DNA of 64,000 nt from Pisaster brevispinus (lineage: Eukaryota > Echinodermata > Asteroidea > Forcipulatida > Asteriidae): the NCBI GenBank assembly GCA_023634235.1, contig JAMKCF010000001.1:3033606-3097605 (forward strand), in the 5' to 3' direction. The notes under the pieces are model-generated. The model made no database searches. It saw only the letters and a program-made list of their open reading frames with translations, and had not been told where the DNA came from. How positions within the stretch are numbered: position 1 is the stretch's first letter; each line of letters begins with the position of its first letter. Position numbers and translations under genes: made by a program. Positions 43,917-55,433 of the stretch are shown piece by piece.

Positions 43917-45147
43917 CGTCGATTTCACCAAACTCTTCCTAACTTAGGATTGATCTTAGGACTTAGGACGAGTCCCAGCCTTGTACTGTAACATGTAAAC
44001 CTTAAGATTAATCCTAATGTGAGAGGACTGTCCCTACTTGGGGAGGTGGGCCTTCAGCCGAACAAGACACACAGGTTCGAATGGTTCTCTACTTGTATCC
44101 GGGGTGGTGTCCGGGTGTTATTCCTCTGTAAACACCTGCATCAACTGTTGAGAGTTGTGCAGGCGGTCCAATAAAATACATACATTTTAATTTAATACAA
44201 TGCAAGTGGATTTCCTTAATCAATAAACATTAATTGAAGGCAGCTCCTAAATATTGTGTCTCTAATTATAGTTATTGTCTCGAATAAAGTAAATACATGA
44301 ATGCGTGAGGATCGTGGAAAAGCATGACACTGGGCAAGAAGGCATAAAGTCAACTAACACACGGGGCCCACTAAACATCATCATTAACACAAGAAACTCA
44401 CAAACCCATGCCTCCAAGTCCAATCCCACCAACTAAACCCGAAGTCAGCACCCACCCATGCAGGCATCCATTAAAAGTAATAATAATAACACATACTTTA
44501 TTTATGTACTCCATGTGACAACCATCCATACGGTCACACCAATATACACACAACCATAATACGTGCACAGTATAAAGGCATGACCACATGGCGGCTGCCC
44601 GTGACATTGACACATGAACGATACTAATCTATACGGGATACAAAACACCTTAATCCCCGACGGACTTCTACATTTCCAAAGACGAAAATTACTCTTTATA
44701 CCTTATCAATGTTTATCAGAATTACACCTAGAATAATCACGAGACCGTAGCGGTTACTTTGAGCACCCTTTAAATAAGTAAATAAATATGGAATATATCA
44801 AAAATGTGAGATTTAAAAGTGAGATAAGAATGGGTGTGTTTACCTGTTGAGAGTTGTGCAGGCGGTGAGGTGAAAAGGTCACGCTACCCCAAAGCCCGCG
44901 AAACCAGTATGTTAAAACAATAGAACGTGTAGTGGATGTTCGAACACAAGCAGATTATTATTGAATGAAACTTTTAACATGAACTATTAAGGACAAACAC
45001 ATAAGGAAGTAAACAAACGTCTCGGGCCATCGCGCGAGGGCGCACGGACTTTATGTTGCAGCGCAACGACCTCCTTACACTAAGTTAGGACTGGTTACTC
45101 GTCCTAACTCGAGATAGGATTAATCCTAGCGTTTCGTGAGATCGACT
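43917..45147. mobile_element. Fold-back element split by about 1 kb of other DNA
   Basis: Left half (GTCGATTTCACCAAACTC...CTTAGGATTGATCTTAGG) at 43917-44025 and right half (AAGTTAGGACTGG...TTAATCCTAGCGTTTCGTGA) at 45077-45147 are complementary. The middle has no recognised gene but carries a 23-base direct repeat (CTGTTGAGAGTTGTGCAGGC with GGT at about 44145 and 44843). Confidence 0.5.
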
Positions 45148-45256
45148 GCAGGAGCTAAAAAAGTGTACGCATTTCAAAACGGTATCAGTCCCTAGTGCAA
45201 CACCTGCAGCCGACTGAAATATAACATTTCGAAGAAATTATGATTCTTGAAATGAG

Positions 45257-45408
45257 GTATACTTACTTCTGCCTCGACAATAACTTTTAGGACATTTCCT
45301 CAAACTCCCAATCAATCGTGCTTAAAAAATCTCAACCTCGTGCCAAATGACCCAACCTCCCTATGACCCCACTTCAAGCATGCGCACCAGTGCTTCCTTT
45401 AAGCATCT
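45257..45408. repeat. DIRS left inverted terminal repeat
   Basis: GTATACTTACTTCTGCCTCG ... AAGCATCT, reverse complement of 54208-54358. Confidence 0.88.
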
Positions 45409-45464
45409 GAAACATACAAACAAAGTGGAATCAATCAAGAGTTGCCGGGATGGTGGGTGGGTGC

Positions 45465-45560
45465 GAGGCAGAAGTATACCTCATTTCAATAATCATAATT
45501 TTTTCGAAATTTTATATTCTTTCTCATTCGTATACTTACTTCTGCCTCGACAATAACTTT
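45465..45560. repeat. DIRS internal complementary region
   Basis: The first half (GGCAGAAGTATACCTCATTT and following) is complementary to the left end. The second half (CTTTCTCATTCGTATACTTAC) equals the complement of the right end. In DIRS elements this region templates end repair of circular intermediates. Confidence 0.82.
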
Positions 45561-45561
45561 T

Positions 45562-46715
45562 AGGACAGAGTCAAGAGCAGTAAATACGGTAGGTGGGAGG
45601 AAGCAACTCAAAATTGATTGCCCCCAAATGATAAGGTAACCCATACAATAAAGCAATGAGAAACCTAAACCAACTTTCTTATAAACTGAGTCCTGGTGTA
45701 ACACCGCTCGACCAAACAGTCCATCTGCTCTCTTCCATAAGTCCAAACCATAGTGTCTTGCAAACGTCTGAGAACTCCTCCAATCCGCTGCTTTCATGAC
45801 TTCAACAATAGACGCTCCATTAAACATGGCCCATGATGTTGCCATGGCTCCTGTAGAGTGAGCCTGAATAGGGGAGGGAATATCAGCCCCCATCAACTGG
45901 TAAGTCTCTTTTATCGTTCTGACTAACCATCCAGAAACCGTCCGTTTTGATACGGGTAAACCAGGTTTCTTGCCCCCAAAGGACACAAACAAATGCTTTT
46001 CCCCTTTCTGAACCAAAGGTCTTGTCTTTACAAGATAATGCTCCAGAGCTGGCTTAACACAAAGCTTCTCGTTAGCAGCTTCCTGAAACTCGGGTAAGAA
46101 AATGTCTTGACCCAAATGAAAAGGAGTAGCAGTCTTGGGGAGAAACCCCGGTACATGTCGTACTCTCACCCCGCCTGCCTCAAATCGAAGGTAAGGATCT
46201 GATCGACCCATTGCCTGAATTTCTGAACATCTTTTCGCTGATGTAATAGCTACAAGAAACACTGTCTTTAAAGTGCAGTGTCGCAAGGTAGAATCTCCAA
46301 TGGGCTCAAAGGGTTCCCTTTGCAAGCCTTCAAGAACAATATCGAGATCCCACGCCGGAATTAAATCACGGGAAGGGGGATTCTTATGGAAAGCCCCCTT
46401 TAAAAACCTGCAAATCATTGCATTCTGACCGATAGGTTTGCCATCTTGTCCATTATGAAACTTTGAAATAGAGGAACGGAACACCCCTAAAGTTCGATAT
46501 GCCATACCCTTGTCAAGCAGGGACTGCAAGAACACACACACCTCGCTCACAGAGGCTGAGCATGGATTTGAACCCCGTTCAACACACCAATCTCTAAACA
46601 TTGACCATTGCCTACCATACACCTCCTTTGTGGATGATCTAACATCACTCTGGATTGTGCTGATAACTTCTTCAGAAAGACCTGCCTGTCGGAGACGTTG
46701 GCGCTCAGTTTCCAT
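45562..46715 (-). pseudogene. DIRS tyrosine recombinase
   Basis: Likely start ATG 46715 (METERQRLRQAGLSEEVIST). The frame remains open upstream only because it runs into hAT-derived sequence at 46750. The N-terminal DNA-binding part has STKEVYGRQWSMFRDWC. The catalytic part has Arg I in AITSAKRCSEIQ. Box II reads AHSTGAMATSWA, where the family has HSTRA, so the second catalytic arginine is replaced by glycine. The tyrosine block is FARHYGLD. The enzyme normally recombines circular DIRS DNA into the genome. With that substitution it is probably inactive. The open frame runs past the domain to 45486, through the internal complementary region. Confidence 0.82.
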
Positions 46716-47729
46716 GCCATAAGATGGAACGTTTCCGGTTTCCGGTTTCGATCGCGATATGTTGTCAAGTCCGTGCTGCCGCCAGCGCCAAACCATTATG
46801 ATCGGTTCTTAGTCTGCTATAGGACCCTCGGTATGTGGCCAGCTAGTCTGCTATGCATGCATGGCATACAGCTAGGGATTCGGCCATCAGTTCAACCTCG
46901 TGCCACTGGTGCCTACCGTATCGCTCCCATTATAAGCTCGGTGCGATTATGCATCGACGGGAAAGAGGATGTGTACATGTGCGTCTGTACCGTATCGTGT
47001 TTTCACCACGGACGGATGGATCTTCGACTTTTAAGATTATTCACAATTGAGTAGTATTACAGGTGAGATTTTGTTTTATTTTTGTTGTTGTGTAAGCCCT
47101 TTCTTTTCTGAGTATTAACTTATCCATGTCATTTGAAGTGTGGACAAAGAAGGTTTTATCTAGAGTTTCGAATCGAAGGAAAGTTTCAGATTTGCGTCCT
47201 CGGTCTTTACAAAAGTTACATTGTTGTATCGCCCGTATCTGTATGTACAAGTTGTATGTCCCAAAACCACTAAGGTCAAGGATTTGCATTGTCGTGTGCA
47301 TACACTTACAGTTACACTACAGCTAGTTAGGCTTAATAAATAGCATGCCTAACTGTACTAGTTAGTATACGTATGGCCCTGTGACCCCTTTTCTAGCATT
47401 TTTTGTTTATATTTTGTTCCAGCTTTTTCACTTGCCATTGCTGATGAGCTTACAATAATTGGAGAAAAACAGTCAGACAGTCGCATGGCCAACTATTTAC
47501 AAAATTAGTACAGTGGATTGGCGTAACATGGGGCATGATAACAATCAGAAAGCATTGAGACTTTTTTCAAGGGAACCCTTATTATCATGGTAATTATTTC
47601 TCCGGCAACAATCTAATAATAACTTTGTTGATCCCTCAAATTTAAATTATTTAATTTTATTCCCAAACCTTAGTACCCTGTACAATTCTTCTGTAAGTGT
47701 GACACTCATGATCCCCCTTTTTTTTACAG

Positions 47730-50700
47730 GATGGGGCCTAAGAAGAGAAATGGAGGTGGGAGAACTCTGTGGGAGTGTGGCCTCAGAAAACTAAGTAAAA
47801 CATCTCATCACCCTCAACAAGTAAATTTTAATTTATATATTTTTAAATAATCTTTTATGAAATACATTGACATGGAATTAATTATTCGTTAAGATGGCCT
47901 TTAGGCTTTTAGAATCTAAGTACATTTTGTGTACTCAGCAAAATGTTTGGCTGCAAAATTATTTTTAATTTCAAACACACAATAATGCCTGTACTTGATT
48001 AGAAGCACACCTTACGTTTCCTGCTGCCATGTGTGTTAGTATGTACATATCATTATTCAACCATGTTTGTTTTTTCCCATTAGTTGAGAAACAAAGCCAG
48101 TCCTTCTTCAATCGACTGCAGGATAATGTCCATACATTGGGGATGTCCATTCGCCGAGATGTGCCTGGTGACGGCAACTGTTTTTTCCACTGCATTGAAG
48201 ACCAGCTTTTAAGACTGGGATTGGCCCAAAGGAGTGCAGGAGAACTTAGAGCAGAAGTGGTTCAGTTCCTTAAAAATTTGGTAAGCTATCATGTCAGCAC
48301 ATAACAAGTTATGAATTTGGTGAATTGGAGAGCAAAGTTCATAAGTCATAATTGTTCAGACTGCTTTTGGAGAAATTCAGAGAAGGAGACACTTATCTTG
48401 ATTCCATTTAGTTGAGTTCTTGTAGCTTTCCATATTGAGTAAGATAAGGCTTTAAAACCTGGCATGGCATGATGAAATTTACACACTACAAATGTATGTG
48501 GTAACTGAGAGAGATAATGCTTGAATTTGACTTGCAGCGTACAAAATGACCACTGGTTCTTTTCAGAATTGTTACAGCTCTGAAGAGAGATTCACATGGT
48601 ATTAACCCAAATCTTTGTAGCAAATCATCAAATTATATGTACAGTGTAAAACTAAAAATCAAAACCCGGTTTGTGCGGTGAATTTCTCTTGAATATAATG
48701 GAATTCCTCATGCCCTTTTTGTAGGAGATTGAAGATCCACTCTTTGAACTTGTCACTCCTGAATATTTATCAGGCCTATGTAAAAGTGGCACCTGGGCAG
48801 ATGCAATTGCTATACAGGGAATGGCACGACTGTTAGGATGTGACATCCATATTGTCACTAGCCAGGCAGTGAGCACTAAACAAGAATAGCTGCTGAACAT
48901 AATTCAGGCCAACACAACTTCATCCTCTTCTCGTTCACCTATGCTTTTGGGGCATGTTGGAGAGTACCATTACATAAGTCTTGGTAAGATATTTTCTTTG
49001 CTTTATTTTTTATAATTACAACAATTAGATTTGTTCTCGATCGTAAAGGTGTGTCAAACTTTATGGCTAAATTGTTAATAAGTGTTAATTGCACTTATTA
49101 ACACTGCACTTATAAATATAATAAATACAATAACTTGTTTGTGTATTTTATTGAGCAGACCAGATGAATCGTCAATCCTATAAATCACTTATAATTTTGT
49201 ATTGAAAGTTGAGAATTCTGCTTAGAAATATGACATTCTAGTTAATATAATTTTAGCATGTGTTTTCCTTGTTTTCAAGAAGTCATTTAATTAATAATTT
49301 TTCAAAATTTGTTATGTTAAGTTGTTCAATTCTTCAAATAATTGCTAACATTATAGAATTTGATTTCCTTCAAAAGGCCAAGATACTGTCTCACAAGACT
49401 ACTCTGGAACAGTTTGTGATCTTACATTTGAAGTTCACTCAGCAGTAACTAAGGACAACTCCATAGTATCTCAGGATCCTGCATCCAATGACGGGTCCAA
49501 AACAACAGATAACTCTGTGCTGCATGACCTCGTGTCAATCACGCAAGAACAGATATCAACTGTGGAACAATCATCAGCCAGGCATGACAACTCCTCTACA
49601 ACTCTGTGTGGTTCATATTCTGATACAGTACAAGACCTTTCAGCTACTGAGGATTACTCCACATCAGCTCAAAATTCAGCCACTGAGGACCATTCTGCTT
49701 CGACTGACAATTCCAGAAGTCCAGAACTTGTTATGCCCTTCCGACCCAAACACTTTTGCTTTCCCTCCAAACACTGTGGGAATGAACGCTTCATGCGCTC
49801 TTTCAAAGCAGAATGGTTTGAGAAATGGAAATGGCTTCACTATGACATTGAAAATGATCATGTTCTTTGTTGTCATTGTGTTCAAGCAGAGAGAAAGCAT
49901 CTACTCACAAAGAAAGAAGGACTAGCTAGTAAAAATACCTTCTCTACTAAAGGATTTTGTAACTGGAGAAAGGCTGTTGAAAAATTATCATGTCATGAAA
50001 AAACCCAAACGCATATGACATCCGTTAAAAAGCTGGCACAACTGAAGAAAACACCTGTTAGTGAAATTATATCTTGAAGCTATGAAAAAAGACCAAAAAC
50101 TTGCCACAGAAGTTTTGATTTTAATATTTAAATCCATTAAATTCCTTGGTAGACAGGGTTTGGCATTTCGAGGTGATGAACATAGAGATGGGCTGTTTTG
50201 GCAGTTCATGATGGAAGGATGCAGTGACAAAAAAGAACGTATTCAATGGTTACAACGAAAACACAACTGGATGTCAGACAAAGTTCAAAACGAAATAATT
50301 GAAATGTTTGGACACTCGATTCAAAAAGTAATTTCCGAAGAGGCACGTTCTAGTGAATTTTTCAGCATTATTGCGGATGGAACAACTGATGTGAGCGGCC
50401 AGGAACAATTTTCTATATGTCTTCAATATGTTTCATCAGGTCTTGAAACAAAAACCAAGTTCCTAGGTTTTTACACAGCTCCTGATTCAACAGCAGAGAC
50501 ACTTACCCGCATTATCAAAGATGTGCTCTTGCGCCTACAGCTTCCTTTGAGTCATCTGCAGGGCTACTGCTTTGATGGTGCAAGCAACATAAGCAGGAGA
50601 TTAACAGGAGTGCAAGCTAGATTGAGTCAAGTTTGCAAGGAAGCACTTTATGTGCATTGCTGTAACCATTCTTTAGATCTAGTCCTCCAGCAAGTTGCAA

Positions 50701-51841
50701 AAGATGTAACACTGATATCAGATGCCCTCAGCTTTGTTCGAGATGTATCAAATATAATAAGAGAATCATCAAAGCGACTTTCACTATTCGAGAGTATGTT
50801 TGATGAAAATCCAGTCAGATTACTTGCTCTTTGCCCTACTAGGTGGTGTGTAAGAAGTTCTGCAATACAACGCATCGTAGATTCATATTACAGTGTTCTC
50901 AAGACTCTTGGCCAATTGTGTTTTGACAAGTCAACAAGAACTGACTCAAGGGCCAAAATTGCTGGGATTTTCAAACAGGGACTTTCGGCCAAGACATACT
51001 TTGGATTATTAGTCTGTCAACAGATTTTTGGTCCATGTGAGAAGGTTGCAAAAACAATTCAAGGTGTTAGTGTCAACGCAGAAGGAGTTTTGCAAAGTAC
51101 AAATTTGTTGACAGACTACTTAAGAAAAAGGCGTTCTTCAGAGCACTGTCGCATCTTAATTGATGAAGCCAAGAAATAGCAAAAGAGCTGGAACTAAAGA
51201 TGCCGAACCCGGGAAGGCCTTCAAAAACGCCTCAACGCTACAGAGATAGCTCAAACCCAGAAGATGTTCTTGTTGAATCAGTGGAAGGGAATTGGCAGAG
51301 GCTATATTTTCAAAGCTTGGATGTAGTGACTACTGAACTTGAACGGCGATTCAATCAACCTGGAATGAAAGTAGCTGCTGAAAGAGAACAAATCCTCATA
51401 TGTGCTGCACAGAATAAATGGGAGAAGCAGAAACTACCCCAAATGCCAGAGAAAATAAATAGGGAAAGGTTGGCTTTACAACTAGCAATGCTGGGTGACC
51501 TGTGCCATGATGTTAAGATCAATTCAGTCACAGACTTGGCATCATTTCTTACTAGCCGAGCTTCAGAAATTCAACGATTGTTCAAAGAAGTTGAACAAAT
51601 GATTTGTTTATGTATGGTTCTACCTGTGTCTGCAGCTTCTGCAGAAAGAACTTTTTCTGCCCTTCGGCGATTAAAGACATGGCTGAGAAGCACCATGTCA
51701 CAGAAGAGGCTGACTCACTTAACTTTGATGCATGTTCATCAAAATATTCTCGATGAGCAGGATATCTTGCCTTTGGTCAGAGAGTTTTGTAAAAAATCAT
51801 CTGAACGTAGTACTGTTTTTGGTTCTGGCAGAAACATGTAA
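47730..51841 (+). pseudogene. OTU-hAT transposase gene, copy 1
   Basis: Exons: 47730-47820 (MGPKKRNGGGRTLWECG...), 48084-48280 and 48725-48983 (OTU domain), and 49377-51841 (zinc finger and transposase). Shared defects with copy 2 are TAG at 48887-48889 inside the OTU exon and a one-base frameshift near 51170. Private to copy 1 is an extra T near 50072, which stops the frame after SEIIS. The 30-codon first exon ends in phase 0 while the OTU exon needs one preceding base, so an extra small exon or a mutation must lie between. A non-coding 5' exon probably ends at 47062 (ATTACAG|GTGAGA). Confidence 0.82.
48084..48983 (+). pseudogene. OTU cysteine protease domain exons, copy 1
   Basis: Exon 48084-48280 holds the catalytic Asp/Cys block PGDGNCFFHCIEDQLLRLG. 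Exon 48725-48983 holds GTWADAIAIQGMARLLGCDI and the histidine block LLGHVGEYHYISL. The two are in the same phase across the intron. OTU proteases remove ubiquitin or act on polyproteins; the role here is unknown. The TAG lies between the two catalytic blocks. Confidence 0.8.
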
Positions 51842-52092
51842 CAGGATACATGCTAGGACACCTGTCAAATATGGGTTCATTTCCTTTACTCAGTGCTCAG
51901 TTAATGTTCACTCTTGTTTTAGTGCCAGTATTTTGGAAAACTTTTTTACAGGAAGTTGCGACCTTAATGTAAATTCAATCTAAATTAAGGTACATCAATC
52001 ACACATTTTGTGATTTCATTGAACTGCTACATATTGATTATTAGATTGCATTCAGTTCTGAAGACTTACTACACGATTTCAGAACATCGCAG

Positions 52093-52234
52093 TAGACCGT
52101 GCAAGTCTCGCGCGTATTCGAACATTTTTGGGACCACTGTGGTCCCACGTACATTGCTTTAACTTGTGAAGGGAACAAACTCACGCGCTTTAACGGGTAT
52201 CAATGTTCGACATGCGCGAGACTTGCTCAGTCTA
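52093..52234. mobile_element. Fold-back element inside hAT copy 1
   Basis: Inverted ends TAGACCGTGCAAGTCTCGCG / GCGCGAGACTTGCTCAGTCTA. A duplicate is at 62065-62206, so it inserted before the duplication. Confidence 0.7.
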
Positions 52235-53203
52235 TTAGTAGACTGGTACATGTACCTCTAATAAGTTAATGTGACTTAATTAAAGATGACTATAGGTAAT
52301 GCAGGTATTAATGGAACAGTATCTTCAAGAGCCTGAGACTAGATTTGATGTGAATTGTTAGTGGAAGACCCTTTTATTATTGTTTTTATTTATTTATTTG
52401 TTTTTTTTTATTGGGTTGGATCTGTGACCAGGTTTGCTGTTCAAAATTTATCACCGGTGCATGTAATACATTAGGCCCCTGTGCTTTTGTCTGAGAGGAC
52501 ATCTGTTGCAATAGAGGAAATATATTTGGAGGGGGACTTTTTATTTACTCATTGTGACTGCAAACTGGAAGTAAAAGGATATCCCAGTTGGGATACGTGG
52601 TGACAGGGATATGGTGAATCAAATTTTTAAGAAACGAAAATACTGCTGTATACATGTATACTAACACGAATAAAAAAAGAATTAAATTGAAACAAATTTT
52701 TAAATAGTTTTTCACTGTATTTTATTTCCACTTATTTAAATCTGTTCTTAATAACTGCTGAACGATTTGTGAGAATTACCTGTGTATTGTCCGTTTGTTT
52801 ATGTTTTTTATTTATTTATTATTATTTTTGTAGGGTCTTTAAGAAAGCAGGGTGAAGGAAATGAATCTACAAATGTTTGTCGGAACATAGCTGTCGATGC
52901 TGTTTTAAAAAAGAACAACTTTTGTAGAATATACAGTGCTGTATTTCCTTTGTGTTTGTGTTAAATAAAATGCATTGTGGGGTTATTATTTTTTTAAATT
53001 GCCGATAATATCCCACCTCCAAAAGGTACATTTAAGTGCCAAATATTGGCTCAGAATGCACGACAGAGCACCTAGGACCCCAAATCTTCCGGGGCCCTTA
53101 AGCGGGCCCCGGACCCCATGCCGTAATGGCTTCGCACTCCGCGCTCACCGATTCTCTGGAAAATCCAGCACACCTTGGAAAAAAATGTGCTCTCGCGGGC
53201 CTG

Positions 53204-53953
53204 AGTTTGTCTGCGCTTGAAATTTCCCGATGAAAATTGGGATACAGCGTCATCAAACATATCCTCCGGCTGAGGATGGAGGAGTGAAATGTCATCACTG
53301 GAATTAGTCTGATCCACCACAGACCCAGTGTCATGTAATCTGCCTTCACGCCTGCCCCTTCGAGGCAGAGCGGCATTGTTTATTTGATCATTGCCTATGG
53401 TGCCCCTTACAGGAACATCTGGCTGACTTGTGACTGTAGTGCGACTTCCTGCAGAAGTTGCCAGTCTAGAGGGGATCCCCTCATCAGGAGGCCTAGTTGC
53501 AGTGCAAGGAACAACTGACAATTTTCCTTGAGCCATGCCCTGCATCATATTTTGCATCATCGATTGCATACGCATCTCAAAATTTGCAAAGCTCTGTTGA
53601 AACTCTGCTCTATCAACAAAGGGACCAGTCTGTGACCCAGACGGACTATGCCCTGAACTACGCCTAGCATTAGCAGACGCTTCATCCGCAAGCCTTTGCT
53701 TTATTTCTTTCGCTTCCCTTACAAAAGTAGTCCACAGTAGTCCAGTAGACTGGTCTCCCATTTTAGAGCAGAGATCACAAGAGTGGCCCTCAGAACCAAA
53801 ACGACATTTAAAACATAAAGAATGTGGGTCATCAAGACCCAAAACTCGCTTACAAGGTCTGCTGGAACACACCTTCGTACTCGGAGTCGTGCCGCTGGCG
53901 ACGTGCTGTTGCTGTGTAGAAACCTCGGCCATGCTGCTTCGGTCAGACGCCAT
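53204..53953 (-). pseudogene. DIRS gag, N-terminal part (element 1)
   Basis: ATG 53953 (MASDRSSMAEVSTQ). A cysteine cluster CFKCRFGSEGHSCDLC is typical of DIRS gag N-termini. A region with MQSMMQNMMQGMAQ repeats follows, and the frame is cut by the hAT right TIR at 53203. The continuation (as in 55434-56512) is deleted in this copy. Compared with element 2 it has 10 extra bases near 53735 that keep the frame open, so this copy is likely ancestral at that point. Confidence 0.75.
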
Positions 53954-54207
53954 TGACGGAATTCTATACTGTACATGTACAAGTACGTGTCACACACGCA
54001 CGTCAATACCAGCAAATGAGACGGCCCACAACCGTCCTGTTGTTATTTCACTGCCCACAACAGCGAAAAAAAGAAGAAATCTCACACAACATTAACAGTA
54101 CCTTCAAGGTAAACTAAAAGTGAAGTTTAAAACTTCACACTAACGAAGAATCTTTCTAAAATGTGATTTTTTTACTGGCACGAAAAAAATTAACGACTAA
54201 CTGGGAA

Positions 54208-54358
54208 AGATGCTTAAAGAAACACTGGTGCGCATGCTTGAAGTGGGGTCACAGGGAGGTTGGGTCATTTGGCACGAGGTTGAGATTTTTTAAGCACGAT
54301 TGATTGGGGGTTTGAGGAAATGTCCTAAAAGTTATTGTCGAGGCAGAAGTAAGTATAC
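54208..54358. repeat. DIRS right inverted terminal repeat
   Basis: AGATGCTTAAAGAAACACTG ... GTATAC, reverse complement of 45257-45408. Confidence 0.88.
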
Positions 54359-54961
54359 GAATGAGAAAGAATCAACTTTGATACCTCTTTCTACCTACTG
54401 AGTTGAAGTTCCATGAGATAACATTCCACATGGCTCAGGAGATAAATGAATAAGCGTGCCATGAATAAATACCAAGCTTAAGGCAAAATAAAATCCGAAT
54501 ATCTGATGGGACGCGTTTCACCACAGCGACAAAAGACTTAAATTCCATTGTTGATAAACAAACAGCGCTGGTTGGCATATGGACCGCCGAATGTTAGTAA
54601 AACATTCAATCGTGTTAACAGATGGTTTGACCACATTCAACATTTTCGGCAAGCTTCTAATTAAATAAAGTACCTCCCATGATCGGTTGCTTTGTTTCCG
54701 ATAAATTCAACACTATTTTTGAATAATTTTGTGTAACGTTGTTACAAACTGTAGCTATCTGCTTTTGTTTTGCATTTGATGGCTTTCCATAGTTTTCCAA
54801 CCTGGGTTGCGTAAAACTTGGGCTGTGACGTTGCAAAAGAAAGGAATATGATGCCATTCGACGCTGTACAATCGCAATCATGTATGTATATGTACATGTA
54901 TACGCTACAAATTGCTACATGATTACGTACACACAATTGCTGCACACATAAAGCGTACTAA

Positions 54962-55090
54962 GGCCGTGTCCGAAACAGCGAATTCGACTACAGCTAGGGC
55001 TAGATCGCGCGCGTCTGCCTATTCGTCAACACTGGCAGACGCGCTGATCTAGCTGTAGCTGTAGCCGAAGTTGCCGTTTCGGACACGGCC
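54962..55090. mobile_element. Fold-back element with TAA target duplication
   Basis: 129 bp with ends GGCCGTGTCCGAAAC / GTTTCGGACACGGCC and TAA on both sides (54959-54961 and 55091-55093). Copy A of the host repeat has the uninterrupted TTTTAACTTA. Confidence 0.85.
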
Positions 55091-55106
55091 TAACTTAGAT
55101 GAGATC

Positions 55107-55245
55107 GGGTCGATTTCACAAAGAGATAAGACTAGTCTTATCTGAAGTAAGGACCAGTAACTGGTCTTAACTTAGGAATAGTCCTATCTCCTAGCATTGC
55201 CTAGGACTAGTCCCAAGTTAGGATGGGTTTTGTGAAATCGACCCC
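55107..55245. mobile_element. Fold-back element, GGGTCGATTTCAC family
   Basis: Inverted ends GGGTCGATTTCACAAAG / TTTTGTGAAATCGACCCC. Copy A reads GAGATCAGACCCC without it, giving at most a 1-base duplication. Confidence 0.8.
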
Positions 55246-55433
55246 AGACCCCACAATATCCCACACAAATCTCACGTAATTTGGGGATTTCGGGTTTGAA
55301 TTTGGAGTAATTATAACAACCATTGGAACCTGTAGTTGATAAGACAGATGGTGGTTTACCTTGATATGACCAGATGAATACACATCAAGGAACAACGGTT
55401 ATTTCTCCCGGCAAGAAACCTGGTTTACCCGTA

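Larger units (their letters stand above)
46750..53203 (+). mobile_element. hAT transposon with OTU exons, copy 1 (left end missing)
   Basis: Lacks the first about 196 bases (left TIR) present in copy 2. The right TIR GCTCTCGCGGGCCTG is at 53189-53203. It contains the same gene as copy 2. Confidence 0.85.
46750..54040. repeat. Direct duplication, unit 1 (pair at 56709-64000)
   Basis: Nearly identical over the whole shared length (offset 9,959 to about 9,975, then 9,930-9,940 at the right). It covers hAT interior, hAT right end and DIRS gag N-part. The left border abuts the tyrosine recombinase gene here and hAT left-end sequence in unit 2. The right border lies beyond the window for unit 2. 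Confidence 0.93.
45226..54373 (-). mobile_element. DIRS-like retrotransposon, internally deleted, with nested hAT
   Basis: It has inverted terminal repeats (45257-45408 and 54208-54358, about 150 bp, near-identical). An internal complementary region at about 45465-45560 joins the complements of the two outer ends, the arrangement specific to DIRS elements. Minus-strand order is 5' end, gag N-part, hAT insertion, tyrosine recombinase. RT/RNase H and the gag C-part are deleted. AAC sits at both outer junctions (45223-45225 and 54374-54376). The interspersed repeat copy at 6769-7255 is the unoccupied site. Confidence 0.85.
54374..55413. repeat. Interspersed repeat, copy B right part
   Basis: Homologous to about 6808-7240. 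Carries extra sequence (about 54530-54845) and two fold-back elements absent from copy A. It stops at CTCCCGGCAA, where the second DIRS copy begins. Confidence 0.75.

Noticed and set aside
46698..47054. 118-aa plus-strand frame at the start of the hAT unit
   Set aside because: It begins in recombinase antisense sequence and is more simply the non-coding first exon ending at the donor 47062.
48652..48900. 82-aa minus-strand frame
   Set aside because: Antisense of the second OTU exon.
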